Assembly (NCBI GenBank): GCA_944990035.1
Contig: CALYLX010000126.1
Location: forward strand, 1,116,001-1,180,000
Reading direction: 5' to 3'
Source of the DNA: Clitopilus passeckerianus
Lineage: Eukaryota > Basidiomycota > Agaricomycetes > Agaricales > Entolomataceae
DNA length: 64,000 bases
The notes beneath the pieces are model-generated. The model had not been told where the DNA came from, made no database searches, and was given only the letters and a program-made list of their open reading frames with translations. The position numbers were made by a program, and so were the translations under genes. Shown piece by piece: positions 14,277-23,020 of this stretch; position 1 is the stretch's first letter, and each line of letters begins with the position of its first letter.

Positions 14277-17200
14277 TTACAGCTTGCGCTCGATGAAGCT
14301 TTGGATTGCTCCCTCTGCAGTCAGAGGGTAATCCTTGAGCTGAACCTTATCGTCAACAATGAATGTGTTTGGTTGAACGAAGATCTTGCGAGGCTGAAAA
14401 CAACAGTTCAGACGAGGTGGACCGTGAGTTGCATGGTACACACTTGTTTTTTCTTCAATACAAGATCGCGAATCTCTCCATCCCATCCAGGAAGTGGCGT
14501 TGTAAGGTCAGTGTAGAACTTGCGGGCACCTACCCCATCCGCAGTGCTTTTCAAGACCTGGAGATTGACAAGCACCTTTCCAACGGCGTCTTTGCCCTCG
14601 TTCAGCACTTTGGCACGGTCAACCTGACACATGATTAACCCAAAGATACAAGTGACAACATAAATTTGCTTACCCGTATGTACAAGTTGGTTAATACTCC
14701 GTTGTCATCACGGACCTCTTCCAGATGAGCAATTCCAGAGTTAATCAGATGCCTTGTAATGCCAAGACGGGCTTGCATGTGAGCTTGACCATGCTTCTTC
14801 TTGTCAGGATCGTAGAATTCCAAAGCTCGCAGACCAGCTCTCGCCATGAGGAGGAACGAGATGTACTGCACATCCTCAACATCCTTTTCCTCGGTCAGCT
14901 ATAGCAGATATTCAGCAAGACATCTCATCGCCTAGGTTGAATCCACGAACGTTGAATATCTTGAGGATATCACGGTTTCCGACCACTTTACACACAGGAC
15001 ATTTACTACAAAGGCACATACCCCTGAGTAAAGGTGAAACTCACAGTATAGCGCCACTAATTCGGCACGGCATTCTTCCATCGACGAAGACACCTCCCCA
15101 AGAACGGATCCCGCGGTCTGGCCAGGTTTGTACCAAGACGTGCTAAATCTTGTTGCAGGTTTTATTCATCTAGGCCACCGATGGACTCACATAGGTTTGC
15201 CGGTCAAAGGGTTGATAACCTATTGGCTCATTCTCAGTAAGACACCAAAAACCGTGCATGAAAAGGGCGGCACCTTCTCGGGATCGAAATTCTTTTTTCC
15301 ATCTGGGCCCTCTTCAAATAGCTTACCGGAGCCATGTCCCAGAAGTTCGTGATTTGCAACCTGGACTTCAAAGGCTTTACTATCCCATGCGTTGTAGAGA
15401 TCCGCATCATCGGGATGAACGAAGGTGAGTTCCTCGTCTACAAGGGCTGTCAATGCGTGGTCCCATTGTGGGCTGAGAATAAACGCGTACTGGGAGCTTT
15501 GGCTGCCAGAATATTCTAAATTGTGTGAATGAGGACATTTGCTGACCTGGACAGTCGTTTTATACTCACAGCCAACGAAACATTCTTAAATCCGGTTTTC
15601 TCGCGAATGTCGTAGTAATTCTAGTCGGGGAATTTAGTTAACAATCCTTCAAACGCCAAGAAGTACGAACAGGAATGTTAATTCCAGCAGGGATGCCTAA
15701 ACCGGACAATTAAATCATTGAACACGCATGCGCGCGGGGAGTTACGAACCTCCTGTCGCAAAAGAAACTACCTCTAGGGCGGTAAAATCCGGCTTTCTGA
15801 ACACATCCACCTCGAATTCGGGGCCCCAAGGAAGGGACTTGATGAGTTCGGGTGCTTGATTCACCAGGGTCTCGTACTTAGCGCTGAGGGCCTTGTTCAC
15901 GATTGCGGTGAAGCCTTAGATGAAATTAGGTCGCCTTGTGCTTATAATAGTCTTAGGACTACTCACCTTCCCATTCAGCCCTCCCGCCATAGGGGTCGAC
16001 GTAGGTCTCAACAAACTGATGAAGATGTTAGGTGGCTTACATCATGAAGACAGAGAGGTCCTACCCCGATGTAAGACTCGACAACTGGTCCCACGTCTTT
16101 GACCCAGTAAGTGGACCCGACCTTGTGGTCTTCAATGGAGCCCGTCTCGAAACTACCAATGATTCATTCGAACGTGACCGAAGACGATCAATCCTCTGGC
16201 TCACGATTTGATGTAATTCTCAATCATCTTGACCTGGTGATCATTTGCAGCGTATTTCTGAGCCTGCAAAAAGGAAAGTCAGACCTATTGGTTCGGCATT
16301 CCGCATTACGTGCTTGCCTCGCGAAGAGCATCTGCGGCTTTCTGAAGGGCGTCAGAGAAATCTCCATATTCAACCTTCAGATTGATCTTCGCAGATTCGG
16401 TTTCAATGTTGTGCAGCTGAGATGGGCTGCTCTTGGCTGAGGCAACAAGAAGAGTGAAATCATTGGCGCCAGTTTTAACAACACTGTCTTTTATCAGGAA
16501 CGGAATTTCTGCGCATAATCAGTAGAAGCTCACCGTGTGTTAAGGACGTCTACACCTAACTTCTCTGCAGCAGTCTGTACGGCGGCCACTTCCTCGTCTG
16601 TCGGGGTCTCTCCGAGATAGTAGTTGGAGATGTGACCCAAGTTCCTCTTGCCGATGAATAGTTCCTCGTCAGGAGAAAGTGCGTAAATATGTTCCTTGAG
16701 CTATTAACACCATGGGGGGTCAGACGCGACTCGCTGAGGGAAAAATATTGGTAACTTACCTTGTTCCACAGCTCCAGGGCTTTCTTGCTGTTCTCAGAGT
16801 TGTTGACAATGCTTTCAAACTTGTCCGATGGAATACGAGGTACGATCTTTGTGAAACCGAATGACTTGTAGTTCACCAAGTTGCTGGTCACCTGTCAAGG
16901 GATGTAGTCAACGTCTGTGTACCAGGTAGGGTTGAGGTGAGCTATAGATACACACCTGCACAGTATACTGAAGTAGGTCATTCCATTCTTCCGAAGAAAC
17001 ACCCGACTTGGATTGCAGAGCTTTGAGATCCGCGAGCGCATTTTGGGAACCATTGCTGAATGTCAAGATCAGAAGATCGTACAGATCAGTCGCCTGGGGA
17101 GTCCATTGTCCTAAATAACGCCTCAACCTTAGAAATTTAGATAGAGCGTCGCGTCAAGTTACCTTGAATGATTCTTGCGCCTGCCCAAGAAGCCAAACCT

Positions 17201-17370
17201 AGATAATGGGCATATTTCTTCTCTTGCTCACTTCATTTGTCGATCAGTTGCGTTAGAGAAAGGTCGATCATTGCTAATTCATACCTAAGCTGTTCAAACG
17301 ATTTCACAATGTCCATACCGCACAGCGGTGCGGCACGGTCAGCCAAGAAACGATCTGAATGCACAACCAT
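14277..17370 (-). CDS. Dipeptidyl peptidase III (M49)
   Basis: This cytosolic zinc aminopeptidase removes dipeptides from the N-terminus of oligopeptides. The family signature HELLGH, which gives two zinc-binding His and the catalytic Glu, is at 15334-15351. The second signature EECRAE, which gives the third zinc ligand, is at 15061-15078. The N-terminal half carries DPP III segments such as [18 protein letters not shown] and [11 protein letters not shown]. The gene has many short exons, with stop TAA at 14277-14279. The start is uncertain: [16 protein letters not shown] at 17370 lines up with the yeast N-terminus, while an in-frame ATG at 17433 would add 21 residues. It converges on the PTC7-like gene (134 bp between stops) and is divergent from the monooxygenase at 17690. 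Confidence 0.93.
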
Positions 17371-17689
17371 GATGATTGTAGTTGCAGAACCACGAAGTGC
17401 TGTTTGACGTTGCTGCGATTGATCACGATTCACTCAGATGAGAAAGGAAATTCATTCCCACAGTCCAAGTTCCGGGCAATATGCGCCACTTTAGTCGCTG
17501 ACAAAACGCGGATGACTCACTTCCGTTCATCCTGGTTGCATCACTCTCTCTGGAGCCAATGTCTGGGAGGGGTCACATTTATTCTTGCGTATTAACCGTG
17601 TATTCCTTCCTGATGTTTCTTAGGCGACAATTATCTGTACATAAAGTTTGGCTTGACGGGGCCAGAAAACACCCCACATCTTGACTGTC
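17371..17689. promoter_or_regulatory. Divergent intergenic region, DPP III / monooxygenase 1
   Basis: This 319-bp spacer lies between two divergent starts. On the monooxygenase side, ACATAAAG at about 17638-17645 occupies the same place as the clear TATAAAAG upstream of the second monooxygenase copy. The surrounding sequence (about 17640-17689) is recognisably similar to 19583-19633, so the duplication includes the core promoter. No gene is visible here apart from the possible N-terminal extension of DPP III. Confidence 0.5.
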
Positions 17690-19049
17690 ATGGCCACTCG
17701 GAACACTACGCTACTCATTGTTGGCGCTGGGCCAACGGGCCTTTCTGTGGCCATCTCTTTGGTTAAGAACGGCTTCAAGGACTTTGTGATTGTCGACCAA
17801 GCAAGTTCTGTGGGGGAGACCACAAGAGCTATCACTCTTCATGCGGCTACCATGGAGGTGAGAGGTTTTCATGATTGCTGAGGTTCAAGCTGATGACGTC
17901 GTACAGGCCCTGGAATCTATTGGGTGTGCAGATTGTATGGCAAAGGTCGGCCTACCGGGGAAAACTGTGGAGCTTTGCGACAGGAAGAACAAGATTCCAG
18001 TCACGGATTATTCCTGCCTCTCACCTTACACAAAATTCCCATATGTACTTCTCCTCTCGCAAAAAGATATCGAAGAGCTTTTGCGGAAATACTTACAAGA
18101 GCTAGGAATTATGGTGAGGAGAGGCGAGAAAGTTATCGGTCTGAAAACCCGGGATGACGGTCGATACGAGGTTACCTTTGACTCCGCGACTAGCACCATC
18201 GTTGCTAATCACATTATCGGTGCTGACGGCGCAAGATCTGTGGTATGTAGCCTAGCTATAGCATTTTTTGCCTACATCTCATTAACTACCCCCTAGATTC
18301 GTCAGGTTTCTGGGATTGATTTCAAGGACCCGGACGGAGACATGCCTGATGCGCGACTTCGACAAATCATCCTCGCCGACGTCAATTTCTCTGCGGACAG
18401 CCTTATGCTCCCCAAGGCGGGAATGCTAGGCACCGGCGTCGGCGGCGCAATGTCTTTCATAATCGCACTCCCTCGCGACCCCCAGTCGTCGGATCGGAAG
18501 TATCGCCTTGGCTTCAGCATCACTGAGGGTGAAGCCCCTCGTGATCCCTCGATTGAATTTCTGCAAGGCTGTATGAATAGACAAGGTCCTATCCCGCTGT
18601 CCTCTGATCCTTCGATAAATCCCAACCCTGTACACATTTCAAAGAAGCTGTGGTCTTCGCGCTTTAGGACTCACTCCGCCATCGCTGATACCTTCATGAA
18701 ACCATCGGACCCCGAACACGCCAACTTTGTCTTCCTTATTGGAGATGCAGCACATATCCATGCACCAGCTGGTGGTCTGGGTATGAACCTGGGTATCCGA
18801 GACGCCGTCGGCCTTGGGCCTGTCCTTGCTAATTACCTGAACTCAAGCGAAGGTAATTCTGGGATAAATCTAGAGGCTCTCAGCGGATATATCACAGGTC
18901 GCCGGGACAAGGCGTTATCGCAGATTCGATTGACGAAGAGAATTTTGAAGGGTGCCAGCATATTTTCCGTGGGCGGAACCTTCAGTTTTCGGTACTGGTT
19001 ACTGCGTATCCTGGGATCTATTCCGCTTTTCAGAAACAAGGTCGCATGA
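17690..19049 (+). CDS. FAD-dependent aromatic-type monooxygenase, copy 1
   Basis: This is a group A flavoprotein monooxygenase (PHBH/phenol hydroxylase fold), probably hydroxylating an aromatic or similar small substrate with NAD(P)H. There are three exons: 17690-17857, 17907-18242 and 18297-19049, giving 418 residues. Residues 12-17 form the FAD dinucleotide motif GAGPTG. GADGARS at the end of exon 2 is the DG motif. GDAAHIHAPAGGLGMN is the second FAD motif. The C-terminal thioredoxin-like domain of true phenol hydroxylases (about 600 aa) is absent. The start is ATG 17690, which matches copy 2. Compared with copy 2 a TGG codon has become TGA (19047-19049), which removes the last nine residues. 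The old stop survives as an in-frame TAG at 19074-19076. Substrate unknown. Confidence 0.88.
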
Positions 19050-19247
19050 GCACTCGGTGGACTGGGAAATCGATAGCATGTATGATTATACTCATCTGAA
19101 CAGCTATTGTTGTTGGGTACATATTATTGTATACTTGTTCCGGTTTGGCTTCTGGGGGCAAATGTACACGCGAACATGACGAGCTGTCAAAGAAGACAAA
19201 ATGGGTGAGAGAGGACCTATGAAGCCAACGTTATTGAATGTACTAAT

Positions 19248-19392
19248 ACGCGCAACCTGTACAAGTTCTTGAAGAAAATGAGATGCCAGATCTTAACCAC
19301 AGGGTAGAGACCTGGAACAGATTGTGGCCGCGTACAAGACCTCAAAGAAATAGGGATTACAGCTGAAGAAAGAATAAAGAATGGGTGGATGG
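19248..19392 (-). pseudogene. Relic fragment of the adjacent TPR gene
   Basis: On the minus strand this stretch aligns by eye with an internal part of the TPR gene at about 21605-21745. Shared blocks include GTCTTGTACGC, AGATCTG followed by CATCTCAT, and ATCCCT near a TTCTTCA run. Small insertions and deletions break the frame, and no start, stop or flanking exon sequence of the parent is kept. It sits about 200 bp downstream of monooxygenase copy 1, just as the intact TPR gene lies downstream of copy 2. The simplest reading is that one duplication copied both genes and that this TPR copy then decayed and shrank. Confidence 0.68.
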
Positions 19393-19582
19393 CACCAGAT
19401 GATCGTCGTCGCAACAAGGGCTGTGGCTATGCCCGAGGCCAATACATTTACATTATACCATGACGTATATCCGTGTATCCGGGCACTACTCCCCAGCTCA
19501 AGGTTCTGGGCGCTGTCATATTCCGAATCCATCCTACCATCCGTTCGATCCCTTTTTCGAACCCTGATGCTTACCATCCATG

Positions 19583-19588
19583 TATAAA
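19583..19588 (+). promoter_or_regulatory. TATA box of monooxygenase copy 2
   Basis: TATAAA within TGTATAAAAGTC lies 46-51 bp upstream of the ATG at 19634. The equivalent position in copy 1 reads TACATAAA, so the box is altered there. Confidence 0.5.
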
Positions 19589-19633
19589 AGTCGAGCTTGA
19601 CAGCCTCAGAAGACGCCCCATACCTCAACTACC

Positions 19634-21018
19634 ATGACCACTCAGAGCACTACCCTACTCATTGTCGGTGCAGGTCCGACCGGCCTGTCTGCAGCCATCT
19701 CACTGGTTAAGAACGGCTTCAAGGACTTTGTCATCGTCGATCAAGCGGCCTTCATCGGTGAAGCCACGCGAGCTATCACTATACATGCCGCCACCATGGA
19801 GGTGAGGGTTTTCTACAATTGTTCAAGTTCAAGCTCATGACAACGCACAGTCTCTGGACTCTGTTGGATGTGCAGACTCCCTAGCAAAGAAAGGCATTCC
19901 AGGTCAAACCATGGAACTCTGCGACCGGAAAACCAAGATACCGGTTACAGACTTCTCCAGCCTCTCCTCCTACACGAAGTTCCCATACGTACTTCTCCTC
20001 TCGCAGAGGGACACCGAAGAACTCTTGGAAAAGCATCTACAAGAGCTGGGAGTTACAGTACGGAGAGGCGAGAAGGTTGTCGGCCTCAAAACCCGGGATG
20101 ACGGTCCATACGAGGTCACCTTTGATTCCACGAGCACCATCATTGCTCAACATATCATCGCTGCTGACGGTGCAAGATCCGTGGTACGCATTCTGTTCGC
20201 GGTATTCAGTATCAGTGTTTCTCATTACCTCCCCTCAGATTCGCCAACTATCAGGGATAGATTTCAAAGATCCGGATGGAGATGCCCCAGACGAGCGACT
20301 TGCCCAAATGATCCTCGCCGACGTCTGCTTCTCGAAGGACAGTCCGATGCTCCCAAAGGCGGGAGTGGTTGGGACTGGTGCAGGTGGCGCAGTATTTCTC
20401 CTGGCCACACTCCCTCGCGAATCCCCATCCTCGGAGCAAAGGTATCGCATTGGCTTCAATGTCCCTGCTTCCGAAGCACCCCATGACCCTTCACTCGAGT
20501 TTCTGCAAGAACACCTGAACAAGCAAGGTCCCATCCCGCTTTCTTCTGATCCCTCGGTGAACCCAAACCCGGTACAGATCTCAAAGAAGCTTTGGGCCAC
20601 CCGCTTCAGGACCCATTCCGCCATCGCTGATACTTTCATGAAATCCTCAGACGCCGAACACTCGAACTTTATTTTCCTCCTTGGCGATGCGGCGCACATC
20701 CATTCTCCAGCTGGCGGTCTCGGTATGAACCTGGGTATCCGAGATGCCGTTGGCCTCGGGCCTGTCCTTGCTAATTACCTGAACTCGAGTGAAGGTGATT
20801 CTGGCAAGGAACTCGAGGCTCTCAGCGGCTACGTTACGAGTCGGAGGGACAAGGCCCTATGGCAGATCCGATTGACGAAGAAACTGATGAAGGCCGTCAC
20901 CATATTCTCCGTGGGCGGAACTTTCAATTTTCAATACTGGCTGCTGCGTTTCATGGGATACATTCCGCTTTTCAGGAATAGAGTCGCATGGTCACTCAGC
21001 GGGCTGGGAAATCGATAA
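19634..21018 (+). CDS. FAD-dependent aromatic-type monooxygenase, copy 2
   Basis: This is a tandem paralogue of the gene at 17690 with the same three-exon structure: 19634-19801, 19851-20183 and 20239-21018, giving 426 residues. Both intron positions and phases match copy 1, and long stretches are near-identical at the nucleotide level, for example around GDAAHIHSPAGGLGMN. The FAD motifs GAGPTG, GADG-like AADGARS and GDAAH are all present. The G to A change in AADGARS is conservative, but it falls in the conserved DG motif. It keeps the full C-terminus ending SLSGLGNR and has a clear TATA box, so it is probably the ancestral or fully functional member. No other secondary-metabolism gene sits nearby. 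A role in detoxification or aromatic catabolism is only a guess. Confidence 0.9.
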
Positions 21019-21249
21019 CTTGATCATATCATGATACGAGTCTGATATTGGTTCGATTAGGAATCTTTGTATTGTACATTTGTGATTAATTACTATGCTC
21101 TTCGCTTATATTTGGCTTTTGAAGACAATAGTATTTAACGACTGGCTACGTTGACGTAAACGCAAGATTTTGCACATCTTGGTGGCGTTACTGTCATAGG
21201 ACATGCGACGAGTGGGAAGCAATGGACGACCTCATGATCTGTATATATA

Positions 21250-22803
21250 TCACTTGTCTCCATCCAACATGCGCTTGATCCGACCAAGATTGGCCAAATA
21301 TCCATTAAAGTCGGCTTCTAAGATGCCTTCTGCAGGTTGCACTTCTTTCTGATTGACGGATGCACCCGCCCACTCCACGGCTTGTTGATAACAGCGAAGC
21401 GCTGATGGAAGATCCTTCGCCTGGGTCTCATGTAAGATCCCTATCATGTTCCATGCTTCTGCACATGTTTTCCGTGCATCTCGAAGAAGGGATTTGGCTA
21501 CATTGCTCACAGTATGGGGAGATGAGTAAGGGGCCGAGAGTGTCTGTGACGCTACTGGTAGCGAGTCGAGGCTCCCTTGCGAGAGCGTCTGTGAACTGGT
21601 CAACGTCCGCGCGACCTGTTCGGAAGATGAGATGGCAGATCTCAACCATTGCATGGAGGTCTGAACAGGCCTGCGCTTGGCGTACAAGACTTCAGCAAGG
21701 TGAACGGAAAGGAGGGATGACCGTTGAAGAAGGAACAGGGAATGGAGTAGTTGCGGGGGTGAGGCTGTTTCTAGGGTATCGGTGGGCTTGATTTGGCGAA
21801 GCATAGCAAGCCCCGCCTCTTCAACTTGTTGTGCTTTCGTCAATTGCCCGGTTTGGGCATACCCGGCGGAGAGCGACACCAATGTGATGGCAAGAGTTCT
21901 TTGAGCGGCGGGAGAGGTCGGCGGCGCAGCCAAGGCCTGTGATATGTTATCCAAAGTTTTGGGAGCATCGGGCAAAGTGAGTTGAAAGGTTTTCAACCAC
22001 CAATCCAGGGCACCATCCGTATCACCGAGCTGCGAGCTCAGGTTGCCAATTTTGTTGGCTGCCCAGGCCTGCACCTTGGCATTCCCAGCGCTTTGATCCC
22101 ACACACGTCGATATGCTGCTCTACTTTCTGCCCAGTAATCGCTTCCAAGCTTCTCCATAACGCTAGCATGTCGGGATATTAGTGTTATGAGGGTTTGTGG
22201 GTACAGGTTGCTTCTGGTCTCGGCGATGGACACGGCTGTTCGGAGGAAATCTTCTGCCCGTTGAAGCTGTGCGTCGATGACCTTGATACCTGCAGGTCCA
22301 CTCAACCCCTCCTTCCCGCCGGTCTCCGTACCCACAGCTGCGGTGCTATAGCCAACGCCCCAATTATACGCCATCCATGCTGCGCGAACTGCATGGCGGC
22401 CTTTAAAGCCCAGACCGGGATCTGTGCCACCTTTGATTGAATCTCCAGTCCAGTCTTCGGCCTCTGAGTCCCATTCCCAACGTCTCAGTTCAGCATTGTT
22501 TTCTGGAGCGAGTTCGCGGGTTTCGACCAATATATGGGCGCCCTCATAAGTTGCCGCTGTCAATAGACCAAGACCAATCAGACCAATCCCGGCGAATTTG
22601 AGCGCGCGTTTTCCCGTATTTAGCACAAACAAGGTGTGTTTGGCAAAACTTTGCTCCATAAAGAGGTTGGAAGCCGGGTCATCATTGGGTAGAGTTTTGC
22701 TTGTGTTGTTTGTGGATTGAAATCTTCTGGACCGAAGGGAAGATACTAAAAGGCGAGGAGACGACTGGCGGTGAAGCTGCCTGAGAACAAAAGTCTTGAA
22801 CAT
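21250..22803 (-). CDS. Mitochondrial TPR membrane protein, possibly Mgr3-like
   Basis: This is a 517-residue protein from a single uninterrupted frame, which is unusual in this window. Residues 1-30 are rich in Arg/Ser/Gln and lack acidic residues, consistent with a mitochondrial presequence. A Gly/Leu-rich membrane segment lies at about residues 68-90 (FAGIGLIGLGLLTAATY). The rest is helical with TPR-like pairs; the clearest are AWAANKIGNLSSQLGDTDGA and AWNMIGILHETQAKDLPSA. This layout matches yeast Mgr3, which with Mgr1 presents substrates to the i-AAA protease Yme1. The identification rests on architecture, not on a diagnostic motif. A broken copy of its middle part lies at 19248-19392. 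It converges on monooxygenase copy 2 and is divergent from the GH5-like gene. Confidence 0.7.
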   Translation of the reverse strand: MFKTFVLRQLHRQSSPRLLVSSLRSRRFQSTNNTSKTLPNDDPASNLFMEQSFAKHTLFVLNTGKRALKFAGIGLIGLGLLTAATYEGAHILVETRELAPENNAELRRWEWDSEAEDWTGDSIKGGTDPGLGFKGRHAVRAAWMAYNWGVGYSTAAVGTETGGKEGLSGPAGIKVIDAQLQRAEDFLRTAVSIAETRSNLYPQTLITLISRHASVMEKLGSDYWAESRAAYRRVWDQSAGNAKVQAWAANKIGNLSSQLGDTDGALDWWLKTFQLTLPDAPKTLDNISQALAAPPTSPAAQRTLAITLVSLSAGYAQTGQLTKAQQVEEAGLAMLRQIKPTDTLETASPPQLLHSLFLLQRSSLLSVHLAEVLYAKRRPVQTSMQWLRSAISSSEQVARTLTSSQTLSQGSLDSLPVASQTLSAPYSSPHTVSNVAKSLLRDARKTCAEAWNMIGILHETQAKDLPSALRCYQQAVEWAGASVNQKEVQPAEGILEADFNGYLANLGRIKRMLDGDK

Positions 22804-23020
22804 GAGCGTCAGGACGGAAGCGTACTAGGACACATGACTTGATCTGTCACGGCATCTAGATCGGACGTCAATCTGTCATTGAAGATGTACCTGAGTTCGC
22901 GTACTTTGGAGGGACCCTCAACATGTGCAAAATAGCAAGGCGGAGATATTCGCCCATAAGTATCAAGGGTCTTGTTTGGTGGCAATCTCGGTGCCTCCTC
23001 CTTCCCCCCCAGCGAGCGCC
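22804..23020. promoter_or_regulatory. Divergent promoter region, TPR protein / GH5-like
   Basis: A 217-bp spacer between two divergent starts. The last 30 bp before the GH5-like ATG are pyrimidine-rich (CCTCCTCCTTCCCCCCC...), a common feature of fungal leader regions. No specific site is evident. Confidence 0.4.

Larger units (their letters stand above)
19050..19633. other. Spacer between monooxygenase copies
   Basis: This 584-bp region holds three things. First come 27 bases still homologous to the last codons of copy 2 (19050-19076). Next is a degenerate fragment of the downstream TPR gene (about 19248-19392, listed separately). Last is the promoter of copy 2, with a TATA box at 19583-19588. 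The rest (about 19080-19245 and 19400-19570) shows nothing I recognise. Confidence 0.7.

Noticed and set aside
17690..21018. Secondary-metabolite gene cluster around the two monooxygenases
   Set aside because: No polyketide, terpene or peptide synthase, transporter or cluster regulator nearby; the pair is better explained as a tandem duplication.
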